This document shows positions 37,360-44,654 of a stretch of 64,000 nt of DNA, piece after piece. Numbering within the stretch: the first letter of the stretch is position 1; each line of letters begins with the position of its first letter. The stretch is from Arthrobacter sp. B1805 (GTDB lineage: Bacteria; Actinomycetota; Actinomycetes; Actinomycetales; Micrococcaceae): NCBI RefSeq assembly GCF_002929745.1, contig NZ_PJIQ01000004.1, positions 62,001 through 126,000 on the forward strand. Reading direction: 5' to 3'. The position numbers were made by a program, and so were the translations under genes. The notes below the pieces were generated by a model that was not told the origin of the DNA, did no database searches, and saw nothing but the letters and a program-made list of their open reading frames with translations.

Positions 37360-37374
37360 TATGATTTAAGGGCC
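37360..37374 (+). promoter_or_regulatory. Candidate leaderless promoter of hemA (-10 TATGAT)
   Basis: TATGAT at 37360-37365 is a near-consensus -10 box. Transcription usually starts 6-8 bases downstream, at 37371-37373, while the hemA GTG is at 37375. The mRNA would have a 5' leader of only a few bases, that is, be leaderless, which is common in actinobacteria and fits the absence of a usable ribosome site. The -35 element is unclear (TTCAGT at 37335 is 19 bases upstream). Confidence 0.55.
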
Positions 37375-38769
37375 GTGGTACTTCTTTCACTTGTAGCGAC
37401 ACACTCGAATGTGGACCTGGAAACCGTTGCCCGACTGAGCGTCGGGGCCCCCCAGGTCCCTTCAGCCGTGCTCGCCGAGGACAAGGCGGTCGCCGGTGCC
37501 GTCGTCCTGGCGACCTGCAACCGTTTCGAGATCTACGCAGAGGCCCCGTCGGAGGACGACGTCGAGGCCGCGCGTTCGGCGATCGTCTCCACCATCAGCG
37601 AGTACTCGGGAATCCCCGAGCAGTCCGTGTCCTCGTCCTTCGAGACGCACACGGGCCAGGACGTCGCGGAGCACCTCTTCGCCGTCGGCGCCGGTCTGGA
37701 CTCCGCCGTCATCGGCGAGCGGGAGATCGCCGGGCAGGTGCGGCGTGCACTCACGGATGCCCAGGGCTCGGGCGCCGCCAGTGGAGGACTCGTGCGCCTC
37801 TTCCAGGCCGCCTCCAAGACCGCGAAGGACGTCGGTGCCCAGACGGCCCTCGGCAGCCGCGGCCGGTCCATCGTCTCCGTCGCACTCGAGCTCGCCGGGG
37901 ACCTGTCCGAGGACGCCGACTGGTCGCGGAAGGCCGTCGTCCTCTTCGGTACCGGAGCCTACGCGGGCGCCACGATGGCGGCACTGAAGGACAAGGGCTG
38001 CACCGATATCTCCGTCTTCTCGTCGTCGGGACGCGCCGAGGCATTCGTGGCGACGCGCGGCGGGACGGCCCTCGCTGCTGCCGACCTGCCCGGTGCCATG
38101 GGCCGGGCGGACGTGGTGATCGGCTGCAGCGGGAGCGACGCGCGCATCGATGCCGCTGATATCGAGCGCGTCCGCGAAGGCAGCAACCACCCGCTCGTCA
38201 TCATCGACCTCGCCCTGAGCCACGACTTCGATCCTGCCGTCGCCACGCTGGACGCCGTCGAACTCATCACCCTCGAGTCCGTGCGGGCGGCCGCTCCCGA
38301 GGAGCAGGCCGACGCGCTCGCCCAGGCGAGCGACCTGGTGCGGACGGCAGCACGGAACTTCGAGGAGCAGCAGACCACACGTGCGATGAACGCCGCGATC
38401 GTGGCACTGCGGCAGCACACGCAGGCGGTCCTGGACTCCGAGATGGAACGCGTCCGCGCCCAGCACGGCTGCACGGCCGCCGCGGAGGAGGTCGAGTTCG
38501 CCCTGCGGCGCATGGTGCGCCAGTTGCTGCACGTCCCGACCGTGCGCGCCCGCGAGCTCGCGGCGGAAGGACGTCAGGACGACTACACGGCAGCGCTGGA
38601 GGCCCTCTACGGGATCGACGTGGCACCCGCCACTGGAGACGCCGCCGCAGGAAGGCAGCAGGAGACGCCGGCTGCGTCAGGGTCTGCCCGCGCCGCCCTG
38701 CCACACCACACGCATGCTGACGGAGCCGTGTGCCCCGTGGACCACGAACGGCCCGCACAGAGCGCCTGA
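37375..38769 (+). CDS. hemA: Glutamyl-tRNA reductase, with His-rich Cys-Pro C-terminal tail
   Basis: A 464-residue NADPH enzyme that reduces glutamyl-tRNA to glutamate-1-semialdehyde, the committed first step of C5 haem synthesis. Catalytic Cys48 is in [12 protein letters not shown]; the block [19 protein letters not shown] and the NADPH domain ([10 protein letters not shown]) follow, then the dimerisation helices. Beyond the normal end (about residue 420) is a tail with [17 protein letters not shown]: four His and a Cys453-Pro454 pair, which resembles a haem regulatory motif. GTG at 37375 gives the standard N-terminus [12 protein letters not shown]; the upstream frame is not coding-like and a TATGAT box sits just before this start. 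It is the only haem gene on the plus strand. Confidence 0.94.
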   Translation: MVLLSLVATHSNVDLETVARLSVGAPQVPSAVLAEDKAVAGAVVLATCNRFEIYAEAPSEDDVEAARSAIVSTISEYSGIPEQSVSSSFETHTGQDVAEHLFAVGAGLDSAVIGEREIAGQVRRALTDAQGSGAASGGLVRLFQAASKTAKDVGAQTALGSRGRSIVSVALELAGDLSEDADWSRKAVVLFGTGAYAGATMAALKDKGCTDISVFSSSGRAEAFVATRGGTALAAADLPGAMGRADVVIGCSGSDARIDAADIERVREGSNHPLVIIDLALSHDFDPAVATLDAVELITLESVRAAAPEEQADALAQASDLVRTAARNFEEQQTTRAMNAAIVALRQHTQAVLDSEMERVRAQHGCTAAAEEVEFALRRMVRQLLHVPTVRARELAAEGRQDDYTAALEALYGIDVAPATGDAAAGRQQETPAASGSARAALPHHTHADGAVCPVDHERPAQSA

Positions 38770-38772
38770 CCA

Positions 38773-38794
38773 GGGCCCCTGATCGCAGGGGCTC
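38773..38794. terminator. Possible terminator after hemA
   Basis: A 7-bp stem GCCCCTG (38775-38781) with CAGGGGC (38786-38792) and loop ATCG, extendable by a G-T and a G-C pair. It lies between the convergent hemA and moeZ genes. No T tract follows, so this is tentative. Confidence 0.4.
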
Positions 38795-38833
38795 CTGAGC
38801 GAAGCGCCACACCACGACGTCCGCAGGAAGGCG

Positions 38834-40105
38834 CTAGTAGGTCATCTTCCGGGGTTCGATCCTGCGGACCCACTCGAGGATCCCCCCGTCCACCGAGTGC
38901 GCGTCCGGGTGTCCCTGGGCTCGCAGGAAACGGACGACGTCGGACGAGCGGACGCCGGACTTGCAGTGCACGTAGACGGCCCTCGCGTTCCCGATCGGGA
39001 TGTCGCCGTCCAGGATCAGGTTCTTCGGCACCAGCTCGGCGCCGTCGATGCTTACGATGGCGTACTCCTCCGGATTGCGGACATCCAGCAGGTCGAAATC
39101 GGCCCGCCCGGCCGCACGTTCTGCCAGGAGACCTGCGAGCTCGTCGACCGACACGGTCGGAACCGGCTCGTCGGCGTCCCCGCTCGCCTGGTCGCCCGAA
39201 CCGGCCGGGGGCAGGCCGCAGAACTCCTCGTAGTCGATGAGCTCCGTGATCCGGGCGGCCGACGGATCGGGCCGCACGCGCAGTTCCCGCCAGCTCATGT
39301 CCAGCGCGTTGAACACCAGGACCCTGCCGAGCAGGGTGGTTCCGACACCTGTGATGAGCTTGACGGCCTCGTTGACCATCACGGATCCGATCTGCGCACA
39401 GAGGACGCCGAGCACGCCGCCCTCGGCGCACGACGGCACGGACCCGGCCGGCGGCGCCTCCGGGTAGAGGTCACGGTAGGTGGGCCCGCGATCCTGCCAG
39501 AAGACGCTCACCTGGCCGTCGAAGCGGAGGATTGATCCCCAGACGTAGGGCTTGCCGAGAATGGCGGCGGCATCGTTCACGAGGTAGCGCGTGGCGAAGT
39601 TGTCCGTCCCGTCCACGATCAGGTCGTACGCGGCGAAGAGCGACAGTGCGTTGTCGCGATCCAACCGCTCCTCGTGCAGCACGACCTGCACCAGCGGATT
39701 CAGCTCCAAGATGCTCTCGCGTGCCGACTCGGCCTTCGAGCGACCGAGGTCAGCCATGCCGTGGATGACCTGGCGCTGCAGGTTGGACAGCTCGACGTCG
39801 TCGTCGTCCACGATGCCGAGCGTGCCGACCCCGGCCGCGGCGAGGTAGAGCAGCGCCGGCGAACCCAGCCCGCCGGCCCCGATCACGAGTACGCGGGCGT
39901 TCTTGAGGCGCAGCTGCGCCTCGATGCCGAAGCCGGGGATGATGAGGTGCCGCGAGTACCGCTGCGTCTCCTCCCGGCTCAGGCTCCCCGCCGCATCGAC
40001 GAGCGGCGGCAGCGGTGCCGGCACGGCGGACGAAGGCGGCGTCAGGACGGAAGTGCCACGCGGCGTGGTCGGTGACGACGGGGAGCCCGACGGTGAAGCG
40101 GTCAT
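38834..40105 (-). CDS. moeZ: Adenylyltransferase/sulfurtransferase MoeZ (ThiF/MoeB domain plus rhodanese)
   Basis: A 423-residue E1-like enzyme that adenylates and sulfurates the C-terminus of small sulfur-carrier proteins for molybdopterin, cysteine or thiamin-type pathways. The ATP site GAGGLGSP is at about 76-83, followed by DDDDVELSNLQRQ; a likely catalytic Cys is in SCAEGGVLGVLC. The C-terminal rhodanese domain has its active Cys381 in HCKSGVRSSD. A Pro/Ser-rich N-terminal stretch of about 40 residues is likely disordered. ATG at 40105; weak ribosome site. Monocistronic here. The neighbouring TetR, DUF3107 and rhlE genes follow the order around Rv3206c. Confidence 0.92.
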   Translation of the reverse strand: MTASPSGSPSSPTTPRGTSVLTPPSSAVPAPLPPLVDAAGSLSREETQRYSRHLIIPGFGIEAQLRLKNARVLVIGAGGLGSPALLYLAAAGVGTLGIVDDDDVELSNLQRQVIHGMADLGRSKAESARESILELNPLVQVVLHEERLDRDNALSLFAAYDLIVDGTDNFATRYLVNDAAAILGKPYVWGSILRFDGQVSVFWQDRGPTYRDLYPEAPPAGSVPSCAEGGVLGVLCAQIGSVMVNEAVKLITGVGTTLLGRVLVFNALDMSWRELRVRPDPSAARITELIDYEEFCGLPPAGSGDQASGDADEPVPTVSVDELAGLLAERAAGRADFDLLDVRNPEEYAIVSIDGAELVPKNLILDGDIPIGNARAVYVHCKSGVRSSDVVRFLRAQGHPDAHSVDGGILEWVRRIEPRKMTY

Positions 40106-40259
40106 GCCCAAGGGTATTCCGCGCGGCTGCGGCGGTGCCAGTGCTCGCGGGGGCGCAGCGGTACGGAGGAACCCGCGGGGTGACCGCCGCACCACCGCCC
40201 GGGCACGGGTGGGTAAACTGGATCGACCTTCGCCGACCCTGAACCGAGGAATGCCCTAC

Positions 40260-40880
40260 GTGAGCGCTGAACCGACTGCCGCAGGAAAGGCCCTCCGGCT
40301 GCCCCGCGACGAACGCCGCCGGCAGCTCCTGGCGGCCGCGCAGGAGGTCTTCGTGGGCAACGGCTACCACGGGGCAGCGATGGATGACATCGCCGTCGCC
40401 GCCAAGGTGAGCAAGCCCGTGCTATACCAGCACTTCCCCGGCAAGCGGGACCTCTACCTGGCCCTGCTCGACAGTCATCTCGCCGAACTGACGCAACTGC
40501 TCGTCGACGCCCTCCGCTCGACCGACGACAACAAGCTCCGCGTCCATGCCACGATGCGCGCCTACTTCCAGTTCATCGCCCAGGACAGCCAGGCGCACCG
40601 GCTCGTCTTCGAATCGGATATCAGCAACGAGCCCGATGTGAGTAGCCGGCTCGAAGCGTTCAATGCGCACTTCGCGAGCGCTATCGCCGGAGTCATCGCC
40701 GGTGACACGCAGCTGTCGATGGTCGAGGCGACGCTCCTCGGCCGCGGCCTCGCCGGCATGGCCCAGATCAGCGCGCGCTACTGGCTCGAGACGGACGGCA
40801 GCCTCGACATCGATGCGGCTGCGGAGCTGATCTACCGTTTAGCTTGGCGCGGAATCAGCCGCTTCCCCAAGGAAATCTAG
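40260..40880 (+). CDS. TetR/AcrR family transcriptional regulator
   Basis: A 206-residue regulator. The N-terminal helix-turn-helix domain (about 15-65) reads RRRQLLAAAQEVFVGNGYHGAAMDDIAVAAKVSKPVLYQHFPGKRDLY over positions 20-67, typical of TetR; the C-terminal ligand domain is compatible with the actinobacterial Rv3208 group. Start choice is decided by the ribosome site: GAGGA at 40246-40250 touches the ATG at 40251, which is too close, but is 9 bases before GTG at 40260. Its target and ligand are unknown; DUF3107 follows after 48 bases and may share its transcript. Confidence 0.88.
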   Translation: MSAEPTAAGKALRLPRDERRRQLLAAAQEVFVGNGYHGAAMDDIAVAAKVSKPVLYQHFPGKRDLYLALLDSHLAELTQLLVDALRSTDDNKLRVHATMRAYFQFIAQDSQAHRLVFESDISNEPDVSSRLEAFNAHFASAIAGVIAGDTQLSMVEATLLGRGLAGMAQISARYWLETDGSLDIDAAAELIYRLAWRGISRFPKEI

Positions 40881-40928
40881 AGTAGGTTTCGAAGGAATGA
40901 CACGTTCACTACACAGGAGGCATGCGCC

Positions 40929-41153
40929 GTGGAAGTAAAGATCGGTATCCAGAACGTCAACCGGGAGATCATCCTCGATTCGTCCGAGAGCGCCGACGCC
41001 ATTGCCGAACTCGTGGCGCAGGCGATGACCAGCGGCTCGGAGTTGCGCCTCAAGGATTCCAAGGGCCGCCAGGTGATCGTTCCGACGTCGGTCCTCGGCT
41101 ATGTCGAGATCGGCGCGGAGGAAACCCGACGGGTGGGCTTCGGCGCGCTGTAA
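40929..41153 (+). CDS. DUF3107 family small protein
   Basis: A 74-residue actinobacterial protein of unknown function (DUF3107; the mycobacterial homologue is known as TB9.4). Conserved parts are VKIGIQNVNREIILDS and the C-terminal IVPTSVLGYVEIG, ending RRVGFGAL. GTG at 40929 has a perfect AGGAGG 8 bases upstream, stronger than any neighbour, which suggests high expression. It follows the TetR gene and is followed by a terminator. Confidence 0.92.
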   Translation: MEVKIGIQNVNREIILDSSESADAIAELVAQAMTSGSELRLKDSKGRQVIVPTSVLGYVEIGAEETRRVGFGAL

Positions 41154-41172
41154 CACCTGAGGGCACGTCGTG

Positions 41173-41213
41173 AAGACCCGCAGCCACGGCTCATGCCGCT
41201 GGATGCGGGTCTT
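41173..41213. terminator. Bidirectional terminator between DUF3107 and ferritin-like genes
   Basis: A 10-bp stem AAGACCCGCA (41173-41182) with TGCGGGTCTT (41204-41213) and a 21-base loop. The forward side is followed by TCTCG; it sits between convergent genes. Confidence 0.7.
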
Positions 41214-41284
41214 TCTCGTAGGTCCCGGAGAGCTTCCGGCAGAAAAGCTTCCGACACCGTGTGGTCCCGCCCGGCGTGAGTGGG

Positions 41285-42142
41285 CTACGCCGTGAGACCC
41301 AGGGCGCTCATGCGCCGCGAATGGTTGCGGGTCAGCTGTGAGAAGAGGGCTGTCGTGTGCTGCGTGTGATCGGCTTCGTCCGCGAAGAGCAGACCGGCAA
41401 GGTACTCGCGCTCGATGCCCACACGCTGCGCCTGGGTGAGCGCCTCCCCCACGAGCCGACGGCCCCAGAGCGCCAGGCGCGAGGCCAGCCTCGGATCATC
41501 GGCGAGCGCCTCCTTCAGCCGGCGCTGCAGGTGCGCCGCGCCCTCCCCGGAATCGATGGTGCCGATGAGGTCGCGTGTGCGCGGGTCGAGGGTATCGGCG
41601 AGGGAGCGATAGAAATCCCCGGAGAACGCATCGATGACGTAGGCCTTCATGAGTGACTCGTACCAGTCACCGGGCCGTGTGCGCTCGTGGAATGCGTCGA
41701 TGGACGCCTGGAAGGGGCTCATCGCGTCCTCGACCGTCACGCCCAGGTCCGCCAGAAAGGCGCCGACCAGCTCGAAGTGCTCGAACTCCTGCACGGCGAG
41801 CCGCCCCAGGCTGGCGCGGTCGGCGAGGCTGGGCGAGAACCGCGCGTCCGACGACAATCGTTCGAAGCCTGACAGTTCCCCGTAGGCCATGACACCGAGC
41901 AGGTCGGTCACGAAACGCGCGTAGCGCGGATTCGCAAGGGCGTCGTCGGCGGCACTGGCAGGAGGGGCGGCACTGGCAGTAAGGGCGGCACCGGCAGCGG
42001 CGGTCGGAGCGGCCGGTACCGAATCCTTGGAAGCACTACCCGCGCCGGGGTACGAAGCTGCAGTCGTGGCAGGTCCGGCGGATGTCGTGTGCTCCGGCCC
42101 GGCGGCGGAGAGGGCCGTGTTGTCGGAGGAGCCGTTGTTCAT
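41285..42142 (-). CDS. Ferritin-like (MiaE-type fold) diiron protein
   Basis: A 285-residue protein whose C-terminal ~210 residues form a four-helix ferritin-like domain. Candidate iron ligands are the Glu in VMAYGELSGFE, ExxH in AVQEFEHFELVG, and EADHTQH near the end. Related domains include tRNA hydroxylase MiaE, but actinobacterial members have no proven function. The first ~70 residues are Ala/Pro/Ser-rich and encoded partly by an 18-bp repeat (41948-42001). ATG at 42142; no strong ribosome site. It is convergent to DUF3107 and equivalent in position to Rv3210c. Confidence 0.85.
   Translation of the reverse strand: MNNGSSDNTALSAAGPEHTTSAGPATTAASYPGAGSASKDSVPAAPTAAAGAALTASAAPPASAADDALANPRYARFVTDLLGVMAYGELSGFERLSSDARFSPSLADRASLGRLAVQEFEHFELVGAFLADLGVTVEDAMSPFQASIDAFHERTRPGDWYESLMKAYVIDAFSGDFYRSLADTLDPRTRDLIGTIDSGEGAAHLQRRLKEALADDPRLASRLALWGRRLVGEALTQAQRVGIEREYLAGLLFADEADHTQHTTALFSQLTRNHSRRMSALGLTA
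41948..42001 (-). repeat. 18-bp tandem repeat in the ferritin-like gene, 3 copies
   Basis: Three units starting GGCGGCACTGGCA or GGCGGCACCGGCA at 41948, 41966 and 41984. The unit is six codons, so it stays in frame and codes an Ala-rich linker before the ferritin-like domain. Confidence 0.75.
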
Positions 42143-42301
42143 TCTGCTAAGAGTACGCAATCGAGGGGTCGGGGCAACCCGCGGCTCTCGCCCGGGGGTC
42201 TGGTGCTGTACCCGCTTCCGGTCTACTCTCGAACGCGTCGACGGCCCGTGTGAGCGCCCGGGCACCGGTGATCCCGGCCCTGCCGGTGGAAGGAGTCGGA
42301 C

Positions 42302-42799
42302 ATGGAATTCACCGCTGTCCTCCTTCTCTCAGGACGCACGGCCACCGGCATAGAGGTTCCTGAAGGAGTCCTCGCCGAGCTCGGCGGCGGCCGGCGAGCT
42401 CCCGTACGCGTGGGTCTCGGCGACTACACCTACCGCACCACGATCGGTTCGATGGGCGGGCGGGCCATGATCCCCGTCAGTGCCGAGCACCGTACCGCGG
42501 CCGGGCTGGAGCCGGGGGCGACGCTGAGGGTCAGCCTGGACCTGGACACGGAGGAACGCACGGTGGACGTGCCCGAGGACCTGGCCGCAGCACTGTCCGT
42601 GGAGCCATCGCTCGCCCGCGCCTTCGACGCACTGTCCGTCAGCCGCAGAAAGGCGCTGGTCCTACCGATCGAGCAGGCCAAGGGCGCGGATACTCGGGAA
42701 CGGCGGCTGGCGAAGGCTGTCGAGAGCCTCCGCCGGCCTTCCCTCTGGCAACGGCGCCCGGCTGCGCGTCACCCGTTCGGAAATGCCCGATGCATGTGA
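42302..42799 (+). CDS. DUF1905/YdeI (OmpD-associated) family protein
   Basis: A 165-residue protein. Residues 1-95 are a DUF1905 barrel (EFTAVLLLSGRTATGIEVPEGVLAELG, RVGLGDYTYRTTIGSMGGRAMIPVS over positions 2-60); residues 100-150 are the YdeI/OmpD-associated helical motif (LARAFDALSVSRRKALVLPIEQAK). Function is unproven. ATG at 42302 has AAGGAG 7 bases upstream. Its stop overlaps the first possible start of the RNB ribonuclease gene by 10 bases, so the two may be co-expressed. Confidence 0.85.
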   Translation: MEFTAVLLLSGRTATGIEVPEGVLAELGGGRRAPVRVGLGDYTYRTTIGSMGGRAMIPVSAEHRTAAGLEPGATLRVSLDLDTEERTVDVPEDLAAALSVEPSLARAFDALSVSRRKALVLPIEQAKGADTRERRLAKAVESLRRPSLWQRRPAARHPFGNARCM

Positions 42800-44379
42800 C
42801 GTGCATTACCGTGAACCCTGTGCCAGCACAGCATATGGATCTCAGGGACCGTGAGTCCCAGCAGCGCCTCACCGAGTCGCTGCGAACCCTGCGCGAGGAA
42901 CTCGGCATCCGCGAGGAGTTTCCGGAGGAGGTGCTGCGGGAAGCGGAGGCGGTTGTTCATAGTCACGAGCTCCCCGCGGCCGACCTGCGGGAGCTTCCGT
43001 TCCTCACGATCGATCCACCCGGTTCCACGGACCTGGACCAGGCCGTGTGCCTTGCCCGGAGCGGTACCGGCGGCGAAGGCGACAGCGGGAATGCGAGCGA
43101 AAAGGCCAGCGAAAAGGCCAGCGACAGTGGACCCGGCGGCTACGAGGTCTGGTACGCCATCGCGGACGTACCCCTCTTCGTCCGCGCGGGGGGCGCCATC
43201 GACGCAGAAGCGAGGCTGCGCGGCCAGACCATGTACGCGCCGGACGGCCGCATCTCGCTGCACCCCGAGGTCGTCTCCGAGCACGCTGCCAGCCTCCTCC
43301 CGGAGCAGGACCGGCCGGCCTTCGTCTGGCACTTCCGCCTCGATGCGGATGCTGTCGTCCAGTCCGTCACCGTCAGCCGGGCGACCGTCCGCAGCCGGCG
43401 CCAGCTCACCTACGCGCAGGTCCAGGCCGACATCGACGCGGGCACGGCGGACGAGCAGCTCACCCTCCTCGAGGAGATCGGATCCCGTCGCATCCAGCTG
43501 GAGCTCGATCGCGGAGGCGCCAGCCTCAACCTCCCGCGGCAGGAGATCACGCACGAGGGCGACAGCTACGGCATCATCACCGAGCCCGCCCTGCCCTGCG
43601 AGGACTGGAACGCGCAGATCTCGCTGATGACCGGCATGGCCGCTGCCCGCATGATGATCGACGGCGGCATCGGCATCCTCCGGACCATGCCCGAGCCCGA
43701 CGACGGCGCGCTCGGCAAGTTCCGGCGCCAGTCGGAGGCGCTCGAGCACCCCTGGCCGGAGGGTATGGCCTACGGCGCCTTCCTCCGCACGCTGGACGTC
43801 ACCGACCCTCGGCAGCTCGCATTGATGCACGCAGCCGCTTCGCTGTTCCGGGGTGCGGGCTACACCGCGTTCGACGGCGCGCTGCCGGATGCCGTCGTGC
43901 AGTCCGCCATCGCGGCTCCCTACGCCCACACCACCGCTCCCCTGCGCCGTCTCGTGGACCGGTTCGTCCTCGTCATCTGCTCCTCGCTGTGCGCGGGTGA
44001 GGAAGTGCCCGCCTGGGTCCGCTCGGCTCTTCCGGAACTCAACGCCCTGATGTCCTCGTCCAACCAGACGGCGTCCCGGCTCGACTCCGGCGCCATGGAC
44101 GCGGTACAGGCCGCGCTCCTGAGCAACCGCATCGGTGAGGCGTTCTCCGCCGTCGTCCTCCAGGGATCGCCGCCCGCTATCGAGGAATCGCCGGGCAAGC
44201 AAGCGCCGCGACTGTCCGGAACCGTGCAGGTCACCGAACCACCGCTCGAGGCGAAGTGCTACGGCGAGCTCGTGGCGGGCGAGCGCGTGACGGTGGTCCT
44301 GCTGGAGGCGGACATCGCCCGGCGGCGCCTCCGCTTCGAGGTCAAACCGACGGACGCGCCGCAACGATACCCGCAATGA
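42790..44379 (+). CDS. RNB-domain ribonuclease (RNase II/R family, catalytic domain only)
   Basis: A protein of up to 529 residues with an RNB 3'-5' exoribonuclease domain and neither cold-shock nor a clear S1 domain. The metal cluster reads IDPPGSTDLDQAV: Asp75, Asp81 and Asp83 are kept, but the fourth Asp of RNase II is Gln84; I recall this in actinobacterial members. Further support is YAIADVPLFV, MYAPDGRISLHPEV and PYAHTTAPLRRLVDRFV. An inserted Ser-Glu-Lys repeat (ASEKASEKAS, about 43093-43127) interrupts the domain. Start uncertain: ATG 42790, GTG 42811, GTG 42820 or ATG 42835, none with a good ribosome site. Confidence 0.87.
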   Translation: MHVTCITVNPVPAQHMDLRDRESQQRLTESLRTLREELGIREEFPEEVLREAEAVVHSHELPAADLRELPFLTIDPPGSTDLDQAVCLARSGTGGEGDSGNASEKASEKASDSGPGGYEVWYAIADVPLFVRAGGAIDAEARLRGQTMYAPDGRISLHPEVVSEHAASLLPEQDRPAFVWHFRLDADAVVQSVTVSRATVRSRRQLTYAQVQADIDAGTADEQLTLLEEIGSRRIQLELDRGGASLNLPRQEITHEGDSYGIITEPALPCEDWNAQISLMTGMAAARMMIDGGIGILRTMPEPDDGALGKFRRQSEALEHPWPEGMAYGAFLRTLDVTDPRQLALMHAAASLFRGAGYTAFDGALPDAVVQSAIAAPYAHTTAPLRRLVDRFVLVICSSLCAGEEVPAWVRSALPELNALMSSSNQTASRLDSGAMDAVQAALLSNRIGEAFSAVVLQGSPPAIEESPGKQAPRLSGTVQVTEPPLEAKCYGELVAGERVTVVLLEADIARRRLRFEVKPTDAPQRYPQ

Positions 44380-44654
44380 CGCCGCGGCGGGGCCGGCAGG
44401 GTAGTCTTTAACGCGTAGTAATGGATGACCGGTCGTTATCATTTCCTCGATAACCCGCAGTACCTACTCGATCCCGAGTTTTTCCGCAGGCGCGAGGTCT
44501 CACTCCGCAGCCCGCACGCAGTCGCAAGCCCGCGATCGGCTTCCACTGGACGCCCTGCGCCCGCCGATACGCTCCGCACGGTATGAATCCATCGCGATGA
44601 ATCCACTCCGGCGTCGAGCCTCAGCGGCCGCACGGCCTGAATGAACGGTAGAAC
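44380..44654 (+). promoter_or_regulatory. Long intergenic leader before the DEAD-box helicase
   Basis: No gene is seen in these 275 bases. TATCAT at 44437-44442 is a fair -10 box and would leave a leader of about 205 bases. The box overlaps a small inverted repeat, GTTATC (44436-44441) with GATAAC (44448-44453). Long structured leaders regulate cold-induced DEAD-box helicases in other bacteria; whether that holds here is inference. Confidence 0.35.

Noticed and set aside
36949-37374. N-terminal extension of hemA
   Set aside because: The extension runs opposite hemE, has no GluTR resemblance, and the family N-terminus begins at GTG 37375.
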